In this document: positions 1 through 8,868 of the stretch, one piece after another | How the letters are laid out: each line of letters opens with the position of its first letter | Numbering within the stretch: the stretch's first letter is position 1 | NCBI GenBank assembly: GCA_014379355.1 | Contig: JACMLX010000194.1 | Location: 1-34,048 of the forward strand | DNA: 34,048 nucleotides | Direction of reading: 5' to 3' | Source of the DNA: Gemmatimonadaceae bacterium | GTDB taxonomy: Bacteria; Gemmatimonadota; Gemmatimonadetes; Gemmatimonadales; Gemmatimonadaceae | Notes under the pieces: model-generated | Told to the model about the DNA's origin: nothing | What the model saw: only the letters and a program-made list of their open reading frames with translations | The model's database searches: none | Position numbers and translations under genes: made by a program

Positions 1-2141
1 AGCGCATCGACCCGCGGTGTCAGGGCGGCGACTGCGGCGGAGTCGCGCTGCACGCCGACCAGGCTTTCGACATGCGTGAGCATCGCGATCGACGTACTCG
101 CATCCATGCGCGGGATCGCGCGCGTCGCCTGCTCGGCGCGTTCGAACTTCTGCTCGCCGAAGAAGACCATCGCATCCCACGCGCGCGCGGATGGCGACGA
201 CGGTTCGAGCGTTCGCGCACGCAGGATGCGCGCATGCGCGGTGGCATAGTCGCCGACGTGCGCGGCGAGCACACCGTACCACCCCCACGACGTCGCCACC
301 GACGAATCGCGGTCGAGCGCCTTCCGGAAGAGGTGCTCCGCCTCGCGATTCGCGCCCTGAATCGCGCGCACATACGCCAGCGCGGTCCAGGCATCGGCGA
401 GGCTCGAGTCGAGCGCGATGGCACGGGAAGCTTCGGCCGTGATCGAGGCGAGGCGCGCTGGCGATGCGGACAGTTCGAGCGCAGACACGAGCGCGGTGCT
501 GAGCGCCAGCGACGCGTGCGCTCTCGCGTACGCCGAGTCGCGTGTGATTGCTGCCTTGTATCGATCGATCGCCTCGATGAGCAACTCGACACTGCCACCT
601 GATGCAAAGCCATTTGCCTGCAGCACCAGCAGATGTGCGCCGGGCTGCGACGTTTCACGCGCCGTGACCGCGGATGCGGCGGGCTCGGGGCGACCTTCGA
701 TGATTCCCGCGATGGCCCGCGTGATCGAATCCTCGATCGAATACAGTTCGACGACCGGCCGATGGAATGTCGCGCCCCAGAGTCTGGCGCCATTCGACGG
801 CGACAGGAGCGCCAGGTCGAGATGAATCGTGTCCCCACTTCTCTGCATCGATCCCGCCAGAATCGATGCGACGCCGAGCCGGCGGGCGACGGCGCGCGGC
901 GCGAGTCGCTCTGCGGTCAGTGACGCAGCACTCGCGCTACCCATCACCGTGATGCCATGATGCGCGAGGCGTTGCGTGAGCTCGATGGCCAGTCCGGCAC
1001 CGAGCTGGATTTCAGCGGAATCCGTGCTCACGACGGCGAACGGCAGCACGACCGTTGACCGTGCAACCGCGGCCGCGGCCGGCATGGGAAGCGGCGGCTC
1101 CTCCGGCGGTGGAGGCGTGTACATCACGGCGCCGACGGCAGCGGCCACGACCACGAACAATCCGGCGGCGATGCCAGCCAGCGTGCGACGCGACAGCTTT
1201 AGCTTCTGCTCGATCGTTGCGACGACGCGGGTTTCCTTGACGGTCGTGGCAACCGGTGACGCGATCGCGGGCACATAGGCGGGCGTGAGTGCGCGCTCGG
1301 CTTGCGCGCGTTCGGAGACATCGATCGTCTGCAGCACCTGCGCGATATTGTCGGCGCTCGCTGGACGGTCGGCTGGATCGCGCGACAGCGTGCGCGTGAT
1401 CAGCCGGATCAATGTCGCCGGCACATCGCGGCGCACGAGTGTGATCGGCGCCGGCTCTTCATACGGTGCCTCGACCACGCGACCTTCGCGGACCGTGCGT
1501 GGCGCCGGGGCCATTCCCGTCAGCATCTCGTACGCGATGCAGCCCCACGCGTAAAGATCCGCGCGCTGATCCGGCGTGGCATCGCCGGTCAGCTGCTCCG
1601 GCGCGAGATACGATGGATCGCCGACGAAGGTGCTGCCGGTCGGGCGGGCTGCATTCAGGGCGCGCACAGTACCGAGGTCGGTCAACAGGGCGGCGCGTTG
1701 CGACAACAGAATCGTCCCCGGATTCACATCGAGATGCAGCTGCTGCCCGGCGTGTGCGACCTGCAGCGACTCGGCGACGCTGCGCAGGATGCCGACGATC
1801 TCTTCGAGGGTCAGTGGCGGTTGTTCGACGAGCCGCTCACGCAGCGTGACACCGGGCACATACGGTGTGATGATGTACGGCAGGCCAGCGGCCACGCCGA
1901 GCATCAGCGGCGGCACGATGCCCGGGTGATCGATCGCAGCGACCGCTTCGACGTCGGACGCGAAGCGGTCGAACGCGAGGTCGACCGTGTGCTCCGGTGA
2001 CAGCACCTTGATCAGGATTGCGCGATTGAAAATCCGCTCACGCGCGATGAAGAGGCGTGACGGACCATTCGCTGGCAATTCCCGTTCGAGGGCATACTCG
2101 TCGCCGAGTGATGCCTGAAGTTGAGCGAAGAGGTCGCTCAT
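1..2141 (-). CDS. Ser/Thr protein kinase-like (probable pseudokinase) with TolB-like and TPR regions, partial
   Basis: The frame is open from an ATG at 2141 to the left edge (about 713 codons) with no stop, so the C-terminus is missing. Residues ~15-270 follow a bacterial Hanks-type kinase fold: a Lys in ILIKVL (K45), an APE motif (YLAPEQL, ~178-184) and the helix-F segment RADLYAWG. The catalytic parts are degraded. The Gly-rich loop lacks GxGxxG, HRDxKPxN reads HLDVNPGT (136-143), so the loop Lys and the Mg-binding Asn are gone, and DFG is DLG (155-157). A single membrane segment lies at ~317-340, then a proline-rich linker. A TolB-like/adenylyl-cyclase-associated region follows (~360-480, starting STVVLPFAVV), then TPR-like helical repeats from ~495. 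This resembles kinase-TolB-TPR receptors whose C-terminal part is extracytoplasmic. The fold and domain order are seen; loss of phosphotransfer is inferred. No good Shine-Dalgarno is visible, but a promoter candidate lies upstream. Confidence 0.85.
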   Translation of the reverse strand, partial: MSDLFAQLQASLGDEYALERELPANGPSRLFIARERIFNRAILIKVLSPEHTVDLAFDRFASDVEAVAAIDHPGIVPPLMLGVAAGLPYIITPYVPGVTLRERLVEQPPLTLEEIVGILRSVAESLQVAHAGQQLHLDVNPGTILLSQRAALLTDLGTVRALNAARPTGSTFVGDPSYLAPEQLTGDATPDQRADLYAWGCIAYEMLTGMAPAPRTVREGRVVEAPYEEPAPITLVRRDVPATLIRLITRTLSRDPADRPASADNIAQVLQTIDVSERAQAERALTPAYVPAIASPVATTVKETRVVATIEQKLKLSRRTLAGIAAGLFVVVAAAVGAVMYTPPPPEEPPLPMPAAAAVARSTVVLPFAVVSTDSAEIQLGAGLAIELTQRLAHHGITVMGSASAASLTAERLAPRAVARRLGVASILAGSMQRSGDTIHLDLALLSPSNGARLWGATFHRPVVELYSIEDSITRAIAGIIEGRPEPAASAVTARETSQPGAHLLVLQANGFASGGSVELLIEAIDRYKAAITRDSAYARAHASLALSTALVSALELSASPARLASITAEASRAIALDSSLADAWTALAYVRAIQGANREAEHLFRKALDRDSSVATSWGWYGVLAAHVGDYATAHARILRARTLEPSSPSARAWDAMVFFGEQKFERAEQATRAIPRMDASTSIAMLTHVESLVGVQRDSAAVAALTPRVDA

Positions 2142-2206
2142 CGTGCGGTAGTCTGTGGGGAGGGTCGGGCGCGGAACGACTCCCTCAGGACGACGCAGTG
2201 GCGGAA

Positions 2207-2236
2207 AGTATACGCCTCACAATGCCGCGAATTCAG
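2207..2236 (-). promoter_or_regulatory. Candidate sigma70-type promoter of the kinase-like gene
   Basis: On the minus strand a -10-like TATACT lies at 2212-2207, about 65 bases before the kinase start. A weak -35-like CTGAAT (2236-2231) precedes it with an 18-base spacer. The -10 is strong for such GC-rich DNA; the -35 matches the consensus only in its TGA core. The position, between the gamma-glutamyltransferase stop and the kinase start, is sensible. This is a motif call only. Confidence 0.35.
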
Positions 2237-2262
2237 GTGCGTACGCGGCCGGTGCCCTAGAA

Positions 2263-3987
2263 TCAGTAACCTTGCGCGAGGCCCCGACCGCGTGGCTCCG
2301 TGACGCCCGTCCAGCGGCCATTCTCACGATGGATGCTCTGCACGTTCGCGAGAAAACCCCATGGCGAGCGTTTCACCGCATGCCCAAGCGGACTCATGAG
2401 TATTGCTGCGTCGTTACCCCATGCGGTGTTTTCGACGATCAGCGAGTCGGGCACGTCCTGATGGTGGAACTGCGGTGCCGCCATTGCCTCGGCGAGTGTG
2501 CGATGCAGATCCAGCAGACTCACGATCTGGTGCGCCACTGCAGTGATGATGTAGGCGCCGCCGGCTGCTCCGGTGATCAGAATCGGCGCGTTCTCGGAAT
2601 CGAGCACGAGCGTCGGGGTCATGCTGGACAACATTCGCTTGCCGGGCGCGATCTCGTTCGTCGCACCCTGCACCAACCCCATCGCGTTGACTGCACCGAC
2701 CTTCGCGGTGAAGTCGTCCATCTCGTCGTTGAGCAGGAACTGCCCGCCGGGCACCGTGAACGCCGCACCGTACGACTCGTTGAGTGTCGTGGTGATCGCG
2801 ACGGCATTGCCCATCGCGTCGACGATCGAGAAGTGCGTGGTATGCCGAGGCTCCTTGGACGCCGGGACATCGGGACTTCCGGAAGAGCTCTGTCCGATTT
2901 CGGCACGCAGCATGGCCGCGGTGTCCTTCGACAGGAACGATTCCACGGGAATTCGCACGAACGCTGGATCGCCCAGCAATGCGTTGCGTCTTGCGAAGGC
3001 GCGTCGTTCGGCCTCGGCCAGCACGTGAATGGCCTGCGGTGTGCGCCAGCCGAGCATCGAGAGATCACGGCCTTCGAGAATTCCCAGGATCAATGCGAGT
3101 GTGAGACCACCGGACGACACCGGCGGCATGGAGACGACATGGTGCCCGCGGTAGTCGAACGTGATCGGCTCACGCCAGATCGGTTGAAAGTCGCGTAAAT
3201 CCGCGGCCGAGATGATGCCGCCTGATCGCTTCATGGCCGCGACGATCAGATCTGCTGTCTTCCCGGTGTAGAAGCCGTCCCGCCCGCGTGCTGCGATGCG
3301 CTCGAGGACAGCCGCCAGTTCCGGTGCGCGCCAGGTCGCACCGACGGGAAGGAAACGGCCGTTGCGAAGAAAGAGCGCGGCACTCGCCGAGTCATTCGCG
3401 AGACGCCGCGCGCCATCCTCGTCATCGTCGGTGAAGGCGGAATCGATCGTGAAGCCACGCTCCGCCAGCGCAATCGCCGGCTGTATCAGTTCCGCCCATG
3501 GCTTGAGTCCGTACTTGCGATGCGCTTCGTACAGCCCGGCGACCGAGCCGGGTACGCCTGCTGCGAGCGCGCCCGTCAGACTGCGGTCGGACACCTGGCC
3601 GTCAGCGCCGAGATACATGTCACGCGACGAACGCGCTGGTGCGGTTTCGCGGAAGTCGAGGGCGACGTTCGTGCCACCGATCCGCGCGACCATGAATCCA
3701 CCTCCGCCGATATTGCCCGCGGCCGGATACGTGACGGCGAGAGTCATGGCCACTACAACGGCGGCGTCAACCGCATTTCCACCGTCGCGCAACACCGCGA
3801 GTCCGGCGCGGGTGGCATACGGTGACGCGCTGACGACCATGGCAGAGTCGCCGGTCGCTGCGCGTGCAACGGCGGGGTTTTCTATGGTCACCAGGTCACG
3901 GGCGTCCTTCGACAGGCTGTCCGGCTGCTGACACGCGCCGGTCAGCAGAAGCGCGAGGAGGCGAAGAGCGCGAACGGAAGTGCGCAT
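2263..3987 (-). CDS. ggt: Secreted gamma-glutamyltransferase
   Basis: Gamma-glutamyltransferase hydrolyses or transfers the gamma-glutamyl group of glutathione and related peptides. It matures autocatalytically into two subunits at a Thr that becomes the nucleophile. From the ATG at 3987 the protein has 574 residues, close to the family norm. The family motifs are clear: GNIGGGGFMV near residue 91, then HTTHFSIVD with the expected nucleophile T383, then LLNDEMDDF, and a C-terminal TEPRGRGLAQGY resembling the usual DPR...AGY ending. The open frame extends 41 codons upstream, but the ATG at 3987 starts a typical signal peptide (MRTSVRALRLLALLLTGAC). It ends in a lipobox-like TGAC, so the protein may be a lipoprotein, though Thr at -3 is atypical. 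This start also clears the upstream peptidase gene by 86 bases. The neighbour is another secreted peptidase, suggesting periplasmic peptide or glutathione use. Confidence 0.92.
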   Translation of the reverse strand: MRTSVRALRLLALLLTGACQQPDSLSKDARDLVTIENPAVARAATGDSAMVVSASPYATRAGLAVLRDGGNAVDAAVVVAMTLAVTYPAAGNIGGGGFMVARIGGTNVALDFRETAPARSSRDMYLGADGQVSDRSLTGALAAGVPGSVAGLYEAHRKYGLKPWAELIQPAIALAERGFTIDSAFTDDDEDGARRLANDSASAALFLRNGRFLPVGATWRAPELAAVLERIAARGRDGFYTGKTADLIVAAMKRSGGIISAADLRDFQPIWREPITFDYRGHHVVSMPPVSSGGLTLALILGILEGRDLSMLGWRTPQAIHVLAEAERRAFARRNALLGDPAFVRIPVESFLSKDTAAMLRAEIGQSSSGSPDVPASKEPRHTTHFSIVDAMGNAVAITTTLNESYGAAFTVPGGQFLLNDEMDDFTAKVGAVNAMGLVQGATNEIAPGKRMLSSMTPTLVLDSENAPILITGAAGGAYIITAVAHQIVSLLDLHRTLAEAMAAPQFHHQDVPDSLIVENTAWGNDAAILMSPLGHAVKRSPWGFLANVQSIHRENGRWTGVTEPRGRGLAQGY

Positions 3988-4073
3988 GTTCCGAACCGGG
4001 AAAGAATTGATCTCACGTTGCTGACGCGACGAGAGTGTCCAGCATCGGAAACACGCGCTGCACTGCGTCGCGC

Positions 4074-6101
4074 TCACGGCGATGTCTGTCGCAGGTGTTG
4101 ATCGTACCACGCGAGATAACGACCAAGGCGATCCCGCACGAACGACGGCCGCGCGATGCCATGGAATTCATCGGGGTATATGACGAGCTGCGTTTCCACG
4201 CCGAGTGACTTGAGTGCCTGGAACATCTGCTCGCTGCCGCCGATTGGCACGTTGAAATCCTTCTGTCCGCCCATGAACAATGTCGGCGTCGTGATACGGT
4301 CCGCGTGCCAGAATGCGTACGACACTTTGTCCCACAGTGCACGATTCTTCCATGGCGCGCCCAGTTCGTGCTCGTACTGATACACGTATTCGTCGGCGCC
4401 GTACATGGATGACTGCAGCGCACTACCCGCGCCGCTGATGGCAGCCTTGAATCGCGTCGTGGTGGCGATCGTGTAATCGGTGAGAATGCCGCCGTAGCTC
4501 CAGCCGCCGATTGCGAGACGATCAGGATCGGCAATGCCCAGTGCGATGACGTGATCCACGCCGGCGAGCAGGTCCTGTACCTCCTTGTTTCCCCAATCGG
4601 CGAAAATCGCCGTCTTCCACGCCTGACCGCGACCCGAGCTGCCCCGATAGTTCACGGACAGCACGGCATACCCTGCCGACGCGAACAGTTGACGTTCGAA
4701 GGTCGGCAGCCAGATGCCGCTGTCGAACAGATGTTCGTCCTGTCCGTTCGGTCCACCGTGTATGCGCAGTACGAGCGGATACTTCCGCCCTGCGACGAAG
4801 CCCACGGGCTTGACGAGCAACGCATTGACCGTGAGTCCATCCGCGTTGCGGAACGAGAGATCCTCGGTGGCACCGAGCTGCAGCGACGCAAAGACGCTGT
4901 CATTGACGTGCGTGAGCGCCCGCTGCCGCGAGCCTTCGAGTGCGTGCAGCTCGGCACCGTCGCTTGCCGTACCGTCACGCGTCACCATGCGTCCGCTGGC
5001 CGTGGCGTCATGATCCGTGACGACGCGTCGGCCAGCGAGGAGTCGTGTGACGGTGCCATCGACGACATTGACGGCGGCGAGATGGACTGCGCGGTCATCG
5101 GCGAGGAGGAACCGAATCGTGCTGCCGTCCGCGCTCCATGCGATGTCACTTGCGTCGCGGTCGAGCGACGTCGCGAGATGACGCGTCGGGCCCCCACGAC
5201 TCGGAATCACGGAGATGACATTCTGCGAATAGGCGAAATATTTCGGCTCACTGCCCTGCAGGTATGCGATCCGGCTGCCGTCCGGACTCCAGTGCGGGTC
5301 CGAGTCGGGACCGGGCCAGGTGGTGAGTTGCGTGGGTGGCGCGCCGTGCGCCGCATCGACGACGTAGATGTCGCTGTTGTTCGAGCGATCGGGGTCGGGT
5401 CCGGTGCGATTGCTGACGAATGCGATGCGGGTGCCGTCCGGCGACCAGCGCGGCTCCGAATCGTCGAACGCACCCGTCGTCAGCTGCGTGGCCTTCCTGG
5501 TCGCGACGTCGAGAATCCAGATGTGATCGCGGCGATGCGTGAGGTAGCCATCGTAGTCGCGCTTGAAGGTGTAGCGATCGAGCACGATCGGCTTCGGCGA
5601 CTTCGCGCGCACGGAATCGGGGAGCGCGTCGTCGGGATCGGCGTCGTGGGACACGAAGGCGATGCGCGTGCCGTCCGGCGACCAGACGTAGTCGGCGACG
5701 CCACCCTTGAGGTCGGACAGGCGCAGCGCTTCACCACCGCTTCGATCGAGCAGCCAGAGTTGACCACCTTTCGACTCGAATCGGCCCGACACGAACGAGA
5801 GATATCGGTTGTCCGGGCTCCACCGCGGATTGTCCTCGTCCTCCGGCGAGCTGGTGACACGGATCGTGCGATCACCCGCCCAGTTCACCATCCACACATC
5901 GGAATCGCGGGAATCCTTCACCGAGTCGATCGTGGAGAGGGTGTACGCCACCCACGCGCCGTCCGGCGATATTCGCGGCGCGCCGACCTCGCGAAGCCGA
6001 TAGAAGTCGGCGGCCTGCACCGGACGTTTCGACTGCGCTGACAGCAGCAGTGGCACCGTCCCGAGCGCGAACACGGCGAGACTCACGCGAAAGCACGTCA
6101 T
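4074..6101 (-). CDS. Secreted S9 family peptidase (acylaminoacyl-peptidase / DPP-like)
   Basis: The 675-residue serine peptidase has a signal peptide (residues 1-22, cleaved near LLSAQSK). A beta-propeller region of TolB/PD40-like blades follows, with repeated WSPDG-type motifs between ~65 and ~330. The C-terminal alpha/beta-hydrolase domain (~420-675) carries the triad S535 in GGWSYGG, D615 in GGQKDFNVP and H647 in DEFHGIARPS. This is the prolyl-oligopeptidase superfamily; such enzymes cleave short peptides, often dipeptides or acylated residues, from N-termini. The ATG at 6101 is preceded by GGAGG with a 9-base spacer, fixing the start. It lies 177 bases after nhaA and 86 before the gamma-glutamyltransferase, all co-oriented. 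The exact cleavage preference cannot be read from sequence. Confidence 0.93.
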   Translation of the reverse strand: MTCFRVSLAVFALGTVPLLLSAQSKRPVQAADFYRLREVGAPRISPDGAWVAYTLSTIDSVKDSRDSDVWMVNWAGDRTIRVTSSPEDEDNPRWSPDNRYLSFVSGRFESKGGQLWLLDRSGGEALRLSDLKGGVADYVWSPDGTRIAFVSHDADPDDALPDSVRAKSPKPIVLDRYTFKRDYDGYLTHRRDHIWILDVATRKATQLTTGAFDDSEPRWSPDGTRIAFVSNRTGPDPDRSNNSDIYVVDAAHGAPPTQLTTWPGPDSDPHWSPDGSRIAYLQGSEPKYFAYSQNVISVIPSRGGPTRHLATSLDRDASDIAWSADGSTIRFLLADDRAVHLAAVNVVDGTVTRLLAGRRVVTDHDATASGRMVTRDGTASDGAELHALEGSRQRALTHVNDSVFASLQLGATEDLSFRNADGLTVNALLVKPVGFVAGRKYPLVLRIHGGPNGQDEHLFDSGIWLPTFERQLFASAGYAVLSVNYRGSSGRGQAWKTAIFADWGNKEVQDLLAGVDHVIALGIADPDRLAIGGWSYGGILTDYTIATTTRFKAAISGAGSALQSSMYGADEYVYQYEHELGAPWKNRALWDKVSYAFWHADRITTPTLFMGGQKDFNVPIGGSEQMFQALKSLGVETQLVIYPDEFHGIARPSFVRDRLGRYLAWYDQHLRQTSP

Positions 6102-6278
6102 GCGACGTGGCCTCCGCAGAGGACCACTACGCTCCGCCGCTCAAGGTCAGCCGCCCCGGATTGCGTCGCGCCAAGCGTGTTGGTGCGCGATCTGCTGGCG
6201 GGATACACAAGTGCCGTGCGTGTCAGAAGAATGCGGCGTGGCATGTGCCTGATGCAGCGGGTGAAGGGTCCGGCACGC

Positions 6279-7649
6279 TCAGTCAGCCAGGGACGGTAGT
6301 GGTGGGCCCGAACGCAACGGACGCGTGGCGGTAGCCGCCCAGATGACTGACGCGCCAAGCGACCCTGCCAGAATCGATGCGATCACGATGCCAAACTTGG
6401 CCTGCTCGAGGAGCACTGACGATGGAAATGCCAGTCCCGAGACGAACAGTGACATCGTGAATCCGATGCCCGCCAGACAGGAGACCCCGGCCATCGTCGT
6501 CCACGAAGTGGCAGCGGGCAACTCGGCCCCGAGTCGCGTCGCGATCCAGGAGCCGAGCAGGATGCCGAGGGGCTTGCCGATGACGAGGCCGAGAATGATC
6601 CCGATGCTCACTGTCCCGACGAGGGGTAGCGGCGCCGGACCGCGATGCGTGAAACTCACTCCGGCATTCGCGAGCGCGAAGCACGGCATGATGTAGAAGT
6701 TCACTGGGACGTGCAGTTGATGGCGCAAGTGCGCGAGCGGCGGTTGTGCATCTTCGCACGCCTCCTCGATGGCCGCGAGAGCACGTTGCTGCCCGCCATT
6801 CGACAGCACCGGACGAGCGTCATCGCCCGTTGCCCGTGCGAAGTCGTCAAGTCGTCGCTCCACCGTCTCCTCGAATCGCGTCGCCTCGATTCGCGATCGC
6901 GCCGGAACCATTGCGGCGAGCAGCACGCCGGCGACCGTGGAATGCACCCCCGAGCGCAATACGAAGTACCACAAGCACAGGCCGAGCAGCGCGTACACGC
7001 TGCGCCACGCAACACCCGAGAGGTTGGAGACCAGCAGGAGCACCATCACGAGGCCGGCATAACTCAGGTATGCGATGTCCGGCGCATGCCCGTAAAACAG
7101 ACTGATGATAAGAACCGCACCAAGATCATCGGCGATCGCGAGGGCGGAGAGAAATACCAGCACGGCTGACGGAACGCGTGAACCGAGCATGGCCAGAATT
7201 CCAAGGGCAAACGCGATATCGGTCGCCGTGGGAATCCCCCAACCATGGATGCTGGGAGCGCCGCGATTGACGAAGGCATAGATCGCCGCAGGCACGAGCA
7301 TGCCCCCGAGCGCACCCGCCAGCGGCAACGCGGCGGTTCGAACGGTCGAGAGCGAGCCAACGAGCAATTCTCCCTTGATCTCGAGACCAACGAGGAGAAA
7401 GAACACCGCCATCAATCCGTCGCTGATCACCGTGCGCAGCGGCATCACGAAGGTCGACGCGCCAATGCCGAGTGACAGCGGCGTCTGCCAGAACGACTCG
7501 ACCGCTCCGTGCCACGCCGTGTTCGCGAGAACAATCGCAACGACGGCGCTCACGAGCAGAACGATCCCGCCGCCAGCGTTCCATGCCGAAAATCGCTGGA
7601 ACGGCCGGCTCAGGCGGGCGGCCAGGACGGGTCGGGTTTTGGCGGGCAT
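6279..7649 (-). CDS. nhaA: Na+/H+ antiporter NhaA
   Basis: This is an inner-membrane antiporter that exports Na+ (or Li+) in exchange for protons, in pH and salt homeostasis. The 456 residues contain about a dozen hydrophobic segments and the NhaA signatures. TATDIAFALGILAML contains D144, equivalent to D133 of E. coli NhaA. ALAIADDLGAVLI contains the ion-binding pair D174 and D175, equivalent to D163 and D164. The protein is longer than E. coli NhaA (388 residues); the extra length is mainly a hydrophilic stretch around residues 255-310 and the tail. The ATG at 7649 is the only sensible start. It lies 68 bases downstream of the Spy-like gene, so it may be read from the same transcript. Confidence 0.95.
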   Translation of the reverse strand: MPAKTRPVLAARLSRPFQRFSAWNAGGGIVLLVSAVVAIVLANTAWHGAVESFWQTPLSLGIGASTFVMPLRTVISDGLMAVFFLLVGLEIKGELLVGSLSTVRTAALPLAGALGGMLVPAAIYAFVNRGAPSIHGWGIPTATDIAFALGILAMLGSRVPSAVLVFLSALAIADDLGAVLIISLFYGHAPDIAYLSYAGLVMVLLLVSNLSGVAWRSVYALLGLCLWYFVLRSGVHSTVAGVLLAAMVPARSRIEATRFEETVERRLDDFARATGDDARPVLSNGGQQRALAAIEEACEDAQPPLAHLRHQLHVPVNFYIMPCFALANAGVSFTHRGPAPLPLVGTVSIGIILGLVIGKPLGILLGSWIATRLGAELPAATSWTTMAGVSCLAGIGFTMSLFVSGLAFPSSVLLEQAKFGIVIASILAGSLGASVIWAATATRPLRSGPPLPSLAD

Positions 7650-7717
7650 GCGTGAAAATAGTCGGCCGGTGCGACCATCGTGGCCGTGCCGCTCGACTGC
7701 ACGCTCGATTCTGTCCC

Positions 7718-8302
7718 TTATGCGTCCGGTGGATCTCCAGACGAACGCGCGCTGTCGGCCCGTAGCTGAATACGACGGCGCAGTTGCTCCATCATGGCGA
7801 TGTAGCGCGCACGCTGCTCCGGCGTGAGAAACTCGCTCAGCGCGGTCTGCTCCTTCTGCTGCAGGTCGAGTCGCTGCCGTTGTGCATCGAGCAACTCGTC
7901 GAGCAGGCGTGCGGTTTCGGGTGAGCGCGAGGAGTCTCGGCCATTGATGGACTGGCGCAGTTCGCGACGGATCCGGATTTCGTCGCGTGCGATACGAATG
8001 CGGTCCTCGCTGAACCTGCGATTCACGTCCATCAGGCGGGACGCCTGCTGATCGTTCAAGTTGAGACGCTGCTTGACCGCCTGTGCGAGCGCCTCGCGCA
8101 GCGCATTCTCGACACGCTGGCGTTCGGCGAGCGCCCTGTTGCGTTCATCCGGTGACTGCGCGGCGTTCGCGTCACGACGCGCCTCGCGTCGGGCGCGAAT
8201 CCTCTCGCGCGCCGTCGTTGCATCCTGCGCCATGATCACCGACGGCACGACGGCCGCCAGCAGCATCGTCCACAGCCACCGCTGTGAGCCACGGAACGTC
8301 AT
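7718..8302 (-). CDS. Spy/CpxP-like periplasmic helical protein (LTxxQ type)
   Basis: This 194-residue exported protein has a signal peptide (ending near PSVIMAQ, residues ~1-25). The mature part is almost entirely helical and charged, with many Arg, Glu and Gln. Two LTxxQ-like motifs are visible: NLNDQQASRL (~81-90) and FLTPEQRARY (~158-167). That pattern matches the Spy/CpxP/ZraP group of periplasmic chaperones and envelope-stress sensors. The ATG at 8302 follows a strong GGAGGG and overlaps the anti-sigma stop by four bases (ATGA), so translation is probably coupled. Being third in a sigma/anti-sigma operon, it may report on or respond to envelope stress; that role is inferred. Low sequence complexity keeps the family call moderate. 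Confidence 0.72.
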   Translation of the reverse strand: MTFRGSQRWLWTMLLAAVVPSVIMAQDATTARERIRARREARRDANAAQSPDERNRALAERQRVENALREALAQAVKQRLNLNDQQASRLMDVNRRFSEDRIRIARDEIRIRRELRQSINGRDSSRSPETARLLDELLDAQRQRLDLQQKEQTALSEFLTPEQRARYIAMMEQLRRRIQLRADSARSSGDPPDA

Positions 8303-8868
8303 GCACCCTCCACGGACATGAGATCAGGCGCTGCATCCGGCTCCGCCGATGGCACGCCGTCGAGTGCGCGAATGTCGGCTTCGAGCGCGCGCAACTGCTC
8401 CACGGACAGTTCATCGGTCAACGTCCCCAGACCGAGCTGCATGGTGTTTCGAGCCACGGCCGCGGATTCGGCGACGACGATCGGTGAGTCAGGCGCCGAT
8501 GTGGTGCCACGTCCTCCCCACACCGACACCATCGTTCCACCACCCACGACGACCAGCAGCGCCGCAGCACGTGCGAATGCGCGCGACATGATGGGTCGCT
8601 TCGCCTCGCGGCGTGTGGCCAGTTCATCGATCGGAGGTGCGACGCGCGTGGCCGGCGGCGCCGGCAACGCCGAGACGATGCGCGCGATATCCAGTACCGG
8701 TGCCGGTCGCTGCGCGGCGCGCACGGCGCGCAGCACTGCCAGTTCAGCCGCCAGTTCGGGATCGGCCGCAATGGCCTGCTCCAACGCCGCCGCATCGATC
8801 GCCGCGAGGCGTCCGTGCAGCAGCTCCGGCAACAGGTCCTGCAACTCATCCCTGGTTCTGTCACGCAT
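8299..8868 (-). CDS. Anti-sigma-factor-like membrane protein without zinc-binding cysteines
   Basis: This 189-residue protein is encoded directly after an ECF sigma factor. The N-terminal ~60 residues (DELQDLLPELLHGRL, then AAALEQAIAADPELAAELAVL) resemble the anti-sigma zinc-finger helix pattern. The Cys and His ligands usual for ZAS/zf-HC2 proteins are absent; I find no Cys in the protein. One membrane segment (~98-118, rich in Ala, Val and Gly) divides it into a cytoplasmic N-terminus and an extracytoplasmic C-terminus. The ATG at 8868 has AGGAG seven bases upstream and overlaps the sigma stop by eight bases, a typical sigma/anti-sigma arrangement. Function is inferred mainly from position and topology. 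Confidence 0.7.
   Translation of the reverse strand: MRDRTRDELQDLLPELLHGRLAAIDAAALEQAIAADPELAAELAVLRAVRAAQRPAPVLDIARIVSALPAPPATRVAPPIDELATRREAKRPIMSRAFARAAALLVVVGGGTMVSVWGGRGTTSAPDSPIVVAESAAVARNTMQLGLGTLTDELSVEQLRALEADIRALDGVPSAEPDAAPDLMSVEGA

Noticed and set aside
4551..6041. A 496-codon plus-strand open frame opposite the S9 peptidase
   Set aside because: It is a mirror frame of a gene with an intact catalytic triad and a good ribosome binding site; composition is Arg/Val-rich without motifs.
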